The notes under the pieces are model-generated. The model had not been told where the DNA came from, did not search any database, and saw only the letters and a list, made by a program, of their open reading frames with translations. Shown one piece after another: positions 51,262 to 60,091 of a stretch of DNA of 64,000 bases (position 1 is the stretch's first letter; every line of letters starts with the position of its first letter). The position numbers and the translations under genes were made by a program. Source of the DNA: G020348385 sp964410125 (lineage in GTDB: Bacteria > Acidobacteriota > Aminicenantia > Aminicenantales > Aminicenantaceae); NCBI GenBank assembly GCA_964410125.1, contig CAYPGQ010000009.1, positions 20,541-84,540 on the forward strand, read 5' to 3'.

Positions 51262-51807
51262 TTGCTGGTTCCGGAAATTTCTAGTTTCATCTGTCTTTTT
51301 CTCTTTTTGATGGTAAGTACAACATTCAGCCAATCCCATAAATCTTTGTTTCCATGTTTCATTAACCTGCCGGGATGGGAGGCTGAAGAAGCATCTGGCA
51401 TGGATCCGGATGACTGGGTTATAGTTGCTGGAGAGAAACGAGATCTAATTATTGCCACGCGCGATTATGAAAAAGGCGATAAAAGTTTTTCGGCAGTCAT
51501 CCAGGTCGGACCGAGTGTTGCCGCTCTCTATGCGGAAATGGAAGACGGCCAGTTCGACTCCGGAGGCATTCACATTACGATACAAAAAATCAATGGATTC
51601 AAAACGTACATAGACTTCAAGAAAGACGATGAGAGCAGCACCTGTGATATAAAGGTCGTCCTGTTTGCGGACAAAGAATTCCAAGGACTTCTTTGGTTTA
51701 CTTCGGAAGGCTTGACAGAAAAAGAAGCCTTGGATATCGCGCAGAAATTCGATTGGGGTTTGATGCGGAACAAAGCCGAATCAATAAAATTTTCGCCATT
51801 TCTATAG
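51262..51807 (+). CDS. Secreted protein of unknown function
   Basis: 181 residues from TTG 51262, giving a signal-like segment (~8-24, ending STTFSQS). No ribosome site is evident; an ATG at 51310 would cut the signal peptide, so the start is unsure. The mature part has a single fold-sized region (LPGWEAEEASGMDPDDWV, IIATRDYEKGDKSFSAVI) with no catalytic motif. I do not recognise the family. It is 42 nt after the M1 gene and may share its transcript. A short in-phase-less stretch continues to 51985 with no clear gene. Confidence 0.5.
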   Translation: MLVPEISSFICLFLFLMVSTTFSQSHKSLFPCFINLPGWEAEEASGMDPDDWVIVAGEKRDLIIATRDYEKGDKSFSAVIQVGPSVAALYAEMEDGQFDSGGIHITIQKINGFKTYIDFKKDDESSTCDIKVVLFADKEFQGLLWFTSEGLTEKEALDIAQKFDWGLMRNKAESIKFSPFL

Positions 51808-51988
51808 ATATCAATTATTCCTGGAAAACCAGTGATCCTCTGGAAAATGGGAACAGCGTGCCGATTGAACTTCACTATACAGAATCACCTCCTCAAGTGA
51901 CAGACACCTTCCCGAGAGAATGCACACCCGAAAAAGAGGACGAGAGCAAGGTCATGGTGCAGAATTTGTTTCTGGGATTTATGTGAAA

Positions 51989-52250
51989 TTAGCGCAAATA
52001 TTTTTCTGGAATTGGTTTGGAATCCTGCTCATCCTCCCATGTTATGCTGACAACCCACCAACGTTGATCGTCATGATAGAGCTGCAAGCTATTGATCCCA
52101 CGTCCGAACTCGTCTGGATTTTTTGTGTTCATTCCTTTTTTGTAGGTGCTGAAGACCTGAGCGATGCTCCCATAGGACTCCATTTTCCGTGAGATTTCTG
52201 ATTCATGGAAGCTTTTTAACTGTCCGGATTTAACTCTCTGCCCGAAGGAT
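51989..52250 (-). pseudogene. NTF2/SnoaL-like (DUF4440) protein remnant
   Basis: A clear C-terminal family piece is read on the minus strand: FHESEISRKMESYGSIAQVF, then STYKKGMNTKN, GRGINSLQLYHDDQRWWVVS and ITWEDE ending PIPEKYLR. This matches the end of NTF2-like proteins in which AQVFSTYE and RGINSIQL..RWWIV motifs are typical. Upstream the frame breaks by stops and merges with another fragment near 52230-52258. The N-terminal half is missing, so it is a remnant. Confidence 0.65.
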
Positions 52251-52358
52251 GAAATGAAAAATCATTGCCTCTACACTGTTTTCAAGCCCAGTCAGCAAAT
52301 CAATATCCTTGGTGGTACGAGTAGCTTGGATGTTCCAGGCTGTAAACACAAGCGCACC
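52230..52358 (-). pseudogene. Possible nucleotidyltransferase (AbiEii/DUF6036-like) fragment
   Basis: A short frame encodes ALVFTAWNIQATRTTKDID followed by LLTGLENSVEAM, ending in a stop at 52230-52232. The RxTKDIDLL pattern is typical of the catalytic region of stand-alone nucleotidyltransferases. It overlaps the NTF2-like remnant in another frame and has no start. Weak identification. Confidence 0.35.
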
Positions 52359-52410
52359 TTATTGTGTTTAATGTCAAGAAAAACTAATCTTTTTTCCTTT
52401 TAAAAGATGT

Positions 52411-52441
52411 GATGAGCATCTGACTACGAATCAGAAGGCCG
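52411..52441 (+). tRNA. Fragment of tRNA-Arg(ACG), probably an integration scar
   Basis: 31 nt match the D-loop end and complete anticodon arm of tRNA-Arg(ACG): GAGCATCTGACTACGAATCA, with stem TCTGA/TCAGA and loop CTACGAA. The acceptor stem, D-stem and T-arm are absent. Not a functional gene. Likely a copy left at an attachment site or deletion junction, as gene debris lies on its left side. Confidence 0.55.
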
Positions 52442-52522
52442 TATGCCTGTTGCGTCCTTCTCCACCTCATAATATCCACCAGATGTAACATTTATTAATT
52501 TGCTCAGGTATTACCAAATAAG

Positions 52523-54916
52523 ATGATTAAACACTACTTCATGACGGCTTTACGGAACATCAAAAAACATAAAGGATATTCTTCGATTAATGTTGCAGGC
52601 CTGGCTATCGGCATGGCCTGCTGTCTGCTTATCGTCCTCAATATTCAGGATGAGTTGAGCTATGATACATTTCATGTGAATGCGGACCGGCTTTTCAGAG
52701 TTGTGATCAGTACCTCTCGGGATGCTATTCCCACCAATGCCACGAGCACATTCGGCACCGGGCCGGCCATGAAAGAAGATTTCCCCGAGGTTGTTGATTT
52801 TGCACGGCTTCGAATGATGGGTCAGGGAACCAGAATCTACATCGGCCACGGGGATCGAAAATTTTATGAAGACCGGTTTTTCTTTGCAGATCCCAGCATC
52901 TTCACGGTCTTCACGTTTCCGCTTTTACGGGGGGATGCGGAGAAAGCTTTGTCAGAATCCAACTCCATTGTTATTACAGAAGACATGGCGGAAAAGTATT
53001 TCGGCCATGAAAATCCCATCGGTCAAACCCTGGAAGCAGATCCCTACAACTCCGGCGAGATGATGGTCTTCCAGGTCACCGGCATCGCTCGAAACGTACC
53101 GGGTAATTCCCACTTTCATTTCGATTTTCTGGCATCCTATGTCAACCAGAAAGAGAACCTGACATCATTCAGCGGTTTAAGGTCGCACTACACCTATGTC
53201 TTGCTTCATGACGCTTCCCAGGCGCCCGGACTGGAATCCCGGTTACCCGATTTTATAAATAGGCACGCGGGTGAAAACTCTTGGTATACCAATCACCTCC
53301 AACCCATCCGCAAAATTCGGCTCTATTCCCATCTCCGGTCGGAGATCGAGCCAACCGGCAATATGGCCTCTGTCACCATTTTCTCCTTGGTGGCTGTTTT
53401 TGTACTGATCATCGCCTGTCTCAATTATATCAATATATCCACAGCCCAGTCTCTAAAACGAGCCAGAGAAGTCGGCTTGCGCAAGGTGGTGGGGGCACAA
53501 AGGAAACAGCTCATTGGGCAGTTCCTCGGTGAATCCTTTTTGGTTTGTCTTCTGAGTGGTCTTCTCGCTCTGGTTCTGGCGGCGTTTTTTCTTCCGCTCT
53601 TTAATGCTGTTGCGGGCAAGAAGGTCAGCCTTCATTTTCTTTCCGGAGTCATCCCCCTGGCATCTTTAATGGTTATCGTGATGGTTGTGGGTATCGTTTC
53701 AGGAGGTTATGTAGCCTTTGTGCTCTCGGGTTTGACTCCGCTCCAGGTTTTGAAAGGCGGTTCCCACTCTAGCAGCTGGAAAATAAAACTCAGGGAAGGG
53801 ATGGTCATTGTTCAATTTTTCCTGGCCACCATCCTGATCATCGGCGCGTTGACCGCGCAAAAACAAATGCGTTTTATACAGACGCATAATACCGGCTACC
53901 ATCGTGACGAGATCCTTGTCATCCCGCTAAACAGGGAAGCGAGGGCTGGTTATACGGCGCTCCGGAGCGAACTGCTGATGTACCCGGCCATCCGAAACAC
54001 CACCTCTTCATCCCTTGTCCCCACGCGAGGCAGCATGCATGAAAGCGTCTCATTCGAGGGAAAAGATCAGAACCTGACCCCGGTTCTTTATTTTATCGAT
54101 AATGAATTCATCGACACTTACGGCGTTCAGATCCTCCATGGTGCGAACTTTACTCAGTCAATGGCCCATCCATCCAATGCGGAATTCCTGGTCAGTGCGA
54201 GGGCTGTTGCCGAGGCAGGATACTCTGGCCCAGATGAGGCTCTGGGCAAACGGGTCCAATGGAGGAGCAGAGACGGGGACTACAGCGGTACAATCACCGG
54301 TATCATCAACGATATGAATCTCTATTCTTTCCATAGGGGTGCGTACCCTATGATTTTACTGGTGACGCCCATACAGCAGCATAATTACCTGTCTGTTCGT
54401 TTGGATGCCAGCCGCTACAGTGAAGCGCTGACGGCCATTCGCTCAGTGTGGAAGCGGCTGATCCACGATTATCCCCTGGATTATTTCTTTCTGGATGATA
54501 GCTTCGAAGCACTACACAAGGCGGACAGGCGGCTGGGCGACATCTTTCGATATTTCAGCGTGACAGCGGTCATAGTAGCCTGTATGGGGCTTTTCGGCCT
54601 GGCGCTGTTTACAGCAGAACAGAAGACAAAAGAGATCGGAATAAGGAAGGTTCTCGGTGCTTCGACTTTCAATATCTACGTGATGCTGTCGAAGGATTTT
54701 CTCAAATGGGTGAGTGCTGCAAATATTGTGGCATGGCCGATTGCCTATTATGGCATGCAAAAGTGGCTTCAGGGTTTTGTCTTCCGTACACGAATCGGAT
54801 TGGAGGTCTTTTTGTTATCTGCCGGCATGGCCTTGATCATCTCGATCTTTACTATCTCTTTCCAATCTATTAAAGCGGCCAGGGCAAATCCTGTGGATTC
54901 GTTGACATATGAGTGA
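52523..54916 (+). CDS. ABC transporter permease, MacB/FtsX family (paralogue 3)
   Basis: 797 residues. Starts ALRNIKKHKGYSSINVAGLA and shows the same two-core plan: periplasmic domain (~45-280), FtsX core (INISTAQSLKRAREVGLRK), second domain, and a second core (EQKTKEIGIRKVLGAS) ending NPVDSLTYE. Exporter or mechanotransmission role likely; cargo unknown. No ATPase nearby. Convergent with paralogue 4, only 9 nt between stops. Confidence 0.88.
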   Translation: MIKHYFMTALRNIKKHKGYSSINVAGLAIGMACCLLIVLNIQDELSYDTFHVNADRLFRVVISTSRDAIPTNATSTFGTGPAMKEDFPEVVDFARLRMMGQGTRIYIGHGDRKFYEDRFFFADPSIFTVFTFPLLRGDAEKALSESNSIVITEDMAEKYFGHENPIGQTLEADPYNSGEMMVFQVTGIARNVPGNSHFHFDFLASYVNQKENLTSFSGLRSHYTYVLLHDASQAPGLESRLPDFINRHAGENSWYTNHLQPIRKIRLYSHLRSEIEPTGNMASVTIFSLVAVFVLIIACLNYINISTAQSLKRAREVGLRKVVGAQRKQLIGQFLGESFLVCLLSGLLALVLAAFFLPLFNAVAGKKVSLHFLSGVIPLASLMVIVMVVGIVSGGYVAFVLSGLTPLQVLKGGSHSSSWKIKLREGMVIVQFFLATILIIGALTAQKQMRFIQTHNTGYHRDEILVIPLNREARAGYTALRSELLMYPAIRNTTSSSLVPTRGSMHESVSFEGKDQNLTPVLYFIDNEFIDTYGVQILHGANFTQSMAHPSNAEFLVSARAVAEAGYSGPDEALGKRVQWRSRDGDYSGTITGIINDMNLYSFHRGAYPMILLVTPIQQHNYLSVRLDASRYSEALTAIRSVWKRLIHDYPLDYFFLDDSFEALHKADRRLGDIFRYFSVTAVIVACMGLFGLALFTAEQKTKEIGIRKVLGASTFNIYVMLSKDFLKWVSAANIVAWPIAYYGMQKWLQGFVFRTRIGLEVFLLSAGMALIISIFTISFQSIKAARANPVDSLTYE

Positions 54917-54925
54917 GAAAAATGT

Positions 54926-57346
54926 TTACTCGTATTTCAGCGCATTCACTGGATTAGCATTTGCAGCTTTAATTGAATGAAAACTTACAGTGAACAAAGC
55001 AATGACAGCTGTAATTATCCCCGAGAAGATAAAAATGTCCCATCTTACACTGATGCGGTAGGCAAAATTTCCAAGCCATCTGTCCATTATATAATAAGCC
55101 AGCGGCCATGCTATGATGTTTGCAGCAAAGACCCATTTGGAGAATTCTTTTGAAAGCAACAGGACTATCTCACGACCTGAAGCTCCGAGTACTTTACGGA
55201 TTCCAATTTCTTTTGTGCGCTGCTCTACAGAATAAGATGCCAGCCCAAAAAGACCGAGACAGGCAACAAAGACTGCGAGAAATCCAAAAGCGATATATAT
55301 TTCCCGGATTTTTTCTTCTTCCGGATACTTGCTTCTGAAATTATCATCGATAAAATAATAGCTGTAATTAAATTCCCTATCCGGATAAATTTCCCTCAAA
55401 GAACTTTCTAAAAAAGCCAAAGTATTTGGCACATTGTCAGGACGTACTCTGACAGATATAAAACCGAAAAACCTCGGTTCGAGGGTTATAACAATAGGAC
55501 TGATTTCCATTTTCATGCTCGCACTGTGAAAATTTTTAACAACTCCAACAATAATTCCCGGCCTATTGTCCCGGGAGACATTAACCAAACGTTTCCCCAG
55601 GACATCTTCTCCCCAGCCAAGCATAGCTGCTGCTTTTTCATTAATTATAAGGGCTTGACCTGCATCAGTAGAAAAGCTTTCGGAAAAATCCCTTCCTTTT
55701 ACTATCTCCATTCCATATGTATTTATAAAGTTGTGGTCAACCCAATATCTCATAGCTCTGAGAGTTTCGTCATTGCTTTTCCCTTCAGGTAAAAAGGCAT
55801 CGTATCCCAAATCTCCACCGGGAATATCTATTGAGAATGAAGCCGATACAATGCTGGAATTCTGCAGTATTTTGTTTCTCAACGCCTCATGTCTTCCGGC
55901 TCCTTCTTCGTTTTGCCTGCTGCCAAAAAAAGGAATAACGACCATTTGTTCCTTATTGAAGCCCAAATTTATATTTTTTATATAATCCAACTGCCTTATA
56001 ATGACCAGAATCCCTATAATCATAAAAATAGAAATGGAAAACTGAATAACGACCAGTAATTTTCTCAATGTGATATTTCTTGAAGCCGAACTCAGCTTCC
56101 CCTTGAGCACCATAACAGGATCAAAAGCCGACAAAATAAATGCAGGAAAACTTCCGGCAATAATCCCCGTAACAAGAATAATCCCAAACAGCCCGAGGAG
56201 AACGGTTAAATTCATTAAATGACTCGAGTCAAATTCTTTGCCAGACAATCTATTAAATGAGGGAAGCGCTAACTGAACCAACACTATGCTTATCAGCAGA
56301 CCGAAAATAGACATGATTATGGATTCGCTTAAAAACTGTCTCACAATTTGGCTTTTCTGTGAGCCCATAACTTTTCTCATTCCGACTTCTCTTGCACGAT
56401 TGGCAGATCTTGCCGTAGAGAGATTAATGAAATTAAAACATGCTATGAACAGGACGAAAAGCGCTATGGCCGAAAACAAATAGACTGTGTTTATGTCTCC
56501 GGGATTGCCGGGTTCATACTCACATTTGGATTTCAAGTGTAAATCTGTAAGTTTTTGGAGAGGGTATTGGCGGGTTGTTCCTTTCTCTCTTAATAAATCT
56601 CCCCATTTTTCTTCAGCAGTTTCCATTACTTTTTTTTCAACATTGCCAACAAGAACACCTTCTCTAAGCAGTAAATACGCATACCATTCACAAAAATAAG
56701 CAGCATTTGAAAAATCGACGGGGCGGCCGGATTCATCGCGAATGAAGCTGAGCGGCAAAAGTGCATTGAACTGAATATGTGAATTTTTTGGAACATTTTT
56801 TATAACGCCTGTTATCTGAGCGAGTCTTGAATTACCTAAATCTATAGTTTCCCCCATAGGACTTTCATCCCCAAAAATTTGATCGGCAGTCTCTTCGGTA
56901 ATCACTATTGAACCAGGATTTTCGAAAACTGATTCAGGGGCGCCCTCCACAAATTCATATGTAAAAATGCTGAAAAATGCTGAATCTACAAAAAAACAAT
57001 CGGCTATTTCAATACTGTTATCATTATAACGTCCTCTCAGACTGGGAATTTCCATAAGCCTGGTAGACGCTTCGATTTCAGGAATGGAATCAGCCAGCCC
57101 CGGTGCAAGTGCAGGAGGGACGGTTGCATACTGCCTCGATGTCACACCAATGGAACTGATGGCATTGATCCTATAAATTCTATCCTTATTTTTATGAAAT
57201 TTGTCATAACTCAATTCATCCGTGACATAAAGCAGGATCAATATACAGCACGCCATTCCAATTGCGAGGCCGGAAATATTGATAAAGGAATAGCCTTTAT
57301 GCTGCTTCATATTTCTTAAAGCGATTTTAAAGTAATTTCTAAGCAT
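54926..57346 (-). CDS. ABC transporter permease, MacB/FtsX family (paralogue 4)
   Basis: 806 residues with the same plan: ALRNMKQHKGYSFINISG span, periplasmic domain, FtsX core (FINLSTARSANRAREVGMRK), second domain, second core (EQRTKEIGIRKVLGAS), ending NPVNALKYE. More AT-rich at the DNA level than paralogue 3, so the pair is not a recent duplication. A sigma54-like promoter and a palindrome lie upstream. Cargo unknown. Confidence 0.88.
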   Translation of the reverse strand: MLRNYFKIALRNMKQHKGYSFINISGLAIGMACCILILLYVTDELSYDKFHKNKDRIYRINAISSIGVTSRQYATVPPALAPGLADSIPEIEASTRLMEIPSLRGRYNDNSIEIADCFFVDSAFFSIFTYEFVEGAPESVFENPGSIVITEETADQIFGDESPMGETIDLGNSRLAQITGVIKNVPKNSHIQFNALLPLSFIRDESGRPVDFSNAAYFCEWYAYLLLREGVLVGNVEKKVMETAEEKWGDLLREKGTTRQYPLQKLTDLHLKSKCEYEPGNPGDINTVYLFSAIALFVLFIACFNFINLSTARSANRAREVGMRKVMGSQKSQIVRQFLSESIIMSIFGLLISIVLVQLALPSFNRLSGKEFDSSHLMNLTVLLGLFGIILVTGIIAGSFPAFILSAFDPVMVLKGKLSSASRNITLRKLLVVIQFSISIFMIIGILVIIRQLDYIKNINLGFNKEQMVVIPFFGSRQNEEGAGRHEALRNKILQNSSIVSASFSIDIPGGDLGYDAFLPEGKSNDETLRAMRYWVDHNFINTYGMEIVKGRDFSESFSTDAGQALIINEKAAAMLGWGEDVLGKRLVNVSRDNRPGIIVGVVKNFHSASMKMEISPIVITLEPRFFGFISVRVRPDNVPNTLAFLESSLREIYPDREFNYSYYFIDDNFRSKYPEEEKIREIYIAFGFLAVFVACLGLFGLASYSVEQRTKEIGIRKVLGASGREIVLLLSKEFSKWVFAANIIAWPLAYYIMDRWLGNFAYRISVRWDIFIFSGIITAVIALFTVSFHSIKAANANPVNALKYE

Positions 57347-57386
57347 ATCCAGCCTCCGCTAAAATAATAACAAGCTACAGTTTTCC

Positions 57387-57403
57387 TGCAATAAATATAC
57401 CAA
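57387..57403 (-). promoter_or_regulatory. Candidate sigma54 promoter of permease paralogue 4
   Basis: On the minus strand TTGGTATATTTATTGCA has the required GG and GC elements exactly 10 nt apart (-24/-12), 41 nt upstream of the permease start. The central CAC of the consensus is not kept. A palindrome 45 nt further upstream could hold an activator. Confidence 0.4.
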
Positions 57404-57447
57404 TCCTATCTCCTGAGCATTCCAAATGCTTCTAAAACCCTATATGT

Positions 57448-57468
57448 ACACTCTCGAACAATGAGTGT
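57448..57468. promoter_or_regulatory. Inverted repeat ACACTC-N9-GAGTGT
   Basis: 6-bp perfect arms in the 301-bp gap between a permease and the divergent DUF4405 gene, upstream of the sigma54-like promoter. Suited to an enhancer-binding protein site. The rest of the gap is AT-rich with no other feature. Confidence 0.35.
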
Positions 57469-57647
57469 CCACATCTGAACAATTATCCTATTTATTACCG
57501 TCCCCCTTTGAAAATGCTGTTATCATGGTTAGATTTTAGATGATTCGATTCGACATCTGGAGTTTTCAAAGATTTTCAGTTAATATAATAGTCTTAGTCA
57601 GGTCCTGATAAAGATTCCGTTTCCGGCTGATTGAGGCAAGTGGCAAG

Positions 57648-58280
57648 ATGACTGAACACAAAAAGAACGTTTTCGAAGGGCGACGGTTTATATCCCAGGT
57701 CCTTTTTTTGTCTTTCGTGCTGCTGGCTTTCTCCGGATTAGCCCTTTACCTGCGGCCGGAAGGCAGTGTAGCCCGCTGGATCGACTGGAGAATGCTTGGG
57801 CTGGACAAAAAGGGCTGGGAAGGAGTTCATACACTTTTCTGCATTACCTTCCTCCTGGCGACAGCCGCTCATTTGGCTTTAAACTGGAAACCTCTTTTGC
57901 GCTATCTGTCCGGCGGAATAGACAAAAGTCGAGGGATTCGAAGGGAGATGGTCGTTGCGCTGGGGCTGGTCATTACGGTGCTGACTTTGGCCATCCTGCG
58001 CATTCCTCCAGCCTCCAAGATTATGGAGTGGCGCAGCGCCATCAAAAACGGTTCTGTGGTCATTCAAATCCAGGCACCCGAATCCGATTTTGAAAAGAGC
58101 TCCCTGAAAGAAATTTCGGCTTTTCTCGGCGTTTCGATTGATCAGATCTTAAAGATATTAAAGGCGGAGGGAATGGCAGTGCCGGCCCCTAACGATTCAC
58201 TTGAGAAAATCGCCCGGCAAAACCGGATTTCTCCTCAAAACCTTTACGGACTTATTCTTCGGGGCATTCCCGACCCATAA
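57648..58280 (+). CDS. DUF4405/cytochrome b561-like membrane protein
   Basis: 210 residues. Three spans (~15-34, ~57-77, ~100-120) with His residues at VHTLFC and AAHLALNWK in positions typical of the DUF4405 fold, which binds heme in related di-heme cytochromes. A soluble C-terminal part (~135-210) resembles a short helical domain (DFEKSSLKEISAFLGVSIDQ), similar to a domain found after DUF4405 in other bacteria. Possibly an electron-transfer membrane protein. Alone in its unit. Confidence 0.7.
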   Translation: MTEHKKNVFEGRRFISQVLFLSFVLLAFSGLALYLRPEGSVARWIDWRMLGLDKKGWEGVHTLFCITFLLATAAHLALNWKPLLRYLSGGIDKSRGIRREMVVALGLVITVLTLAILRIPPASKIMEWRSAIKNGSVVIQIQAPESDFEKSSLKEISAFLGVSIDQILKILKAEGMAVPAPNDSLEKIARQNRISPQNLYGLILRGIPDP

Positions 58281-58312
58281 AATTTAAGCGGAAGGGAAAG
58301 CGTCCATAAGAT

Positions 58313-59392
58313 TTATTTTTCATAGAATATTCTGGTGACCTTTTTTGAATAACCGCCTGCTACGCATTCCTTCCAGGAGGTAGAGGGTGAAAAGTTTCCA
58401 CATGAGAGGCTGTGGGCACGGTCTGAATCAGTCCACAGTATTTTAGCCGTCCACTTATCGTTCTTCAAATAAATCATTGTTACATTTTTCGAGTAGCCGT
58501 AGATAATCACTTCATTTCCAGGCAGATTAGGCTGGACATCTGCAACTGCCACTCCTCGCAGTCCCTCGCTGTCCCTAAATATTTCTTCAGAATTCCAGGC
58601 ACCTTTCTCCTGTTTCAATAAATATACCCCCCCTTTATCACCCACAATAACGACCTCTGGTCCCCGGAATTTTCTAAGAATTTCACCCGCTGCGACCCGC
58701 CCCAATGACTCTGAGGCTTGGTTGATTATCTTGGTCTTCCAATTGCCGTTTTCTGCGTAAACCTGTATGACTTTGGCTGAGGAACCTACCACCAATGCTT
58801 CCAGTCCCGGGTGAGTCCTATCGAAATCTCCAATGACAGTATCCCTCAGACGGCCCGTGTCTTTGATAAGAAGTTTGGATTTCCAATCCCCATCTTTAAA
58901 AAGAACAAAGAGCTGCCCATCCTCATCCACAGCCACTACCTCCTGAGAAGGATAGGCTGCATTGAGTTCTCCTACTGAGAGTCCATGAAGCGAACCTCCT
59001 TTGTCAAATATCGTTTGGTGTTTTTTGGTATCGAACTGGATTAATTCCACAACGCCCCTCGCGCCACCGACGATGATCTCTTTTCCCGGATGAGCAGCAT
59101 CCAATTCACCTGCAGCCGCTCCTGTAAGAGATTCAGCATCAACCCAGAGAATATCGTTTGTCCACTTGCCAGCGGATTCATATGTAAAGACCACTTCGCC
59201 ATTTGCAGCTACAGAAATGATTTCGTCTCCCTCATGTTTGGGATCGATATCGGCAACGAAAACTCTCTGGATCTTTTCTTTACTCTCCCAAAGGATTTTG
59301 GCTTTCCAGTTTTGCGGCGCTTCTTGTCCGCTTAGACTAAAAATTAGAATAAAGATCAGCCCTGTTAAAATAAACATGCTTTTGTTTTTCAT
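58313..59392 (-). CDS. Secreted seven-repeat beta-propeller-like protein
   Basis: 359 residues with a signal peptide (~1-22). Seven repeats of ~45 residues follow, each with a G-x-(ND)-x-x-x-x-P-G-x-E-(IV)-(VI) core such as AAGELDAAHPGKEIIVGG, LSVGELNAAYPSQEVVAV and AVADVQPNLPGNEVIIYG. The pattern resembles FG-GAP-type propeller blades. Seven blades would close a full propeller. No enzyme motif; a binding or scaffold role is likely. Confidence 0.7.
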   Translation of the reverse strand: MKNKSMFILTGLIFILIFSLSGQEAPQNWKAKILWESKEKIQRVFVADIDPKHEGDEIISVAANGEVVFTYESAGKWTNDILWVDAESLTGAAAGELDAAHPGKEIIVGGARGVVELIQFDTKKHQTIFDKGGSLHGLSVGELNAAYPSQEVVAVDEDGQLFVLFKDGDWKSKLLIKDTGRLRDTVIGDFDRTHPGLEALVVGSSAKVIQVYAENGNWKTKIINQASESLGRVAAGEILRKFRGPEVVIVGDKGGVYLLKQEKGAWNSEEIFRDSEGLRGVAVADVQPNLPGNEVIIYGYSKNVTMIYLKNDKWTAKILWTDSDRAHSLSCGNFSPSTSWKECVAGGYSKKVTRIFYEK

Positions 59393-59472
59393 TTGTCCTC
59401 CTTATGGCTTAATAATTTCATGTAAAAACTAGAGGAACATTAAATATACAATATTTCTCATCCTGTTTTATC

Positions 59473-59541
59473 CTGACATTGCTGAAAAAACTTTTCAAGA
59501 AGAATCTTTTTATATTCATCGGTGTTTTTTACCCTTCAGGT
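59473..59541 (+). mobile_element. MITE-like dispersed repeat, copy 3 (internal part only)
   Basis: Near-identical over ~69 bp to 47546-47614 in copy 2, including a 32-bp stretch without mismatch from CTGACATTGC onward. Both ends of the element are missing. The flanking gap (59393-59746) holds no complete gene. Confidence 0.65.
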
Positions 59542-59543
59542 CT

Positions 59544-59733
59544 TCATTTTTCCTCGATCTCAACAAGCCCCGCTTTTTCCATGGCGGTAATATAATCGAC
59601 CACCGACTGCAGCTGCACATCGGGCGAGTTGGGGGTGATGACGAATCCGCTTCTCGATTTCACTCCTGATACCGTTTTACCAACGCTTTTAGCAATTTTA
59701 TGGCACGGATTTGCGGGTGCTATTTTTTATGTT
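59544..59733 (-). pseudogene. Orphan C-terminal fragment, unidentified
   Basis: A stop-free minus-strand stretch ends SPDVQLQSVVDYITAMEKAG followed by LVEIEEK and a stop at 59544-59546, the look of a true protein end. No start, ribosome site or N-terminal part. It directly abuts the repeat copy. I do not recognise the family. Probably a gene cut by rearrangement. Confidence 0.3.
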
Positions 59734-59746
59734 TCATAGTCTCATA

Positions 59747-60091
59747 TTAATTTGGCTGAATATTTTTTATCATTATTAAAAGCATTTTAAATTTTTCCTT
59801 TGCATTAACAGCATGTGGAATATTTGCAGGCATTATTATCATCTGGCCGGATTTTAAAATATATGATTTCTTTTTAATAACTGCTTCACACTCTCCATCA
59901 ACGATTAACACCAATGCGTCAAATGGAGCTGTATGCTCACTTAAATTCTGTGCTTTATCAAATGCAAAAAGTGTTATTGTTCCTGTCTTTTTTTCAACAA
60001 TCGTTTTACTAACAATTGAGCCATCAGCATATTTAATTGCATCTTTTAATAACACACCTTCTTTTAATAATTCAACACTTTTAACCGTCAT
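59747..60091 (-). CDS. Cupin-domain protein
   Basis: 114 residues, a single cupin fold with motifs (LSEHTAPFDALVLIVDGECE; SGQMIIMPANIPHAVNA). The metal-binding His set is incomplete (H in SEHTAPFD, H in IPHAV), so it may bind a small ligand rather than act as an oxygenase. Overlaps the upstream Fe-S gene (ATGA), so it belongs to the Rrf2-headed cluster. Function unknown. Confidence 0.75.
   Translation of the reverse strand: MTVKSVELLKEGVLLKDAIKYADGSIVSKTIVEKKTGTITLFAFDKAQNLSEHTAPFDALVLIVDGECEAVIKKKSYILKSGQMIIMPANIPHAVNAKEKFKMLLIMIKNIQPN

Noticed and set aside
52411..52480. Functional tRNA-Arg gene
   Set aside because: Acceptor, D-stem and T-arm are absent; only an anticodon-arm fragment remains.
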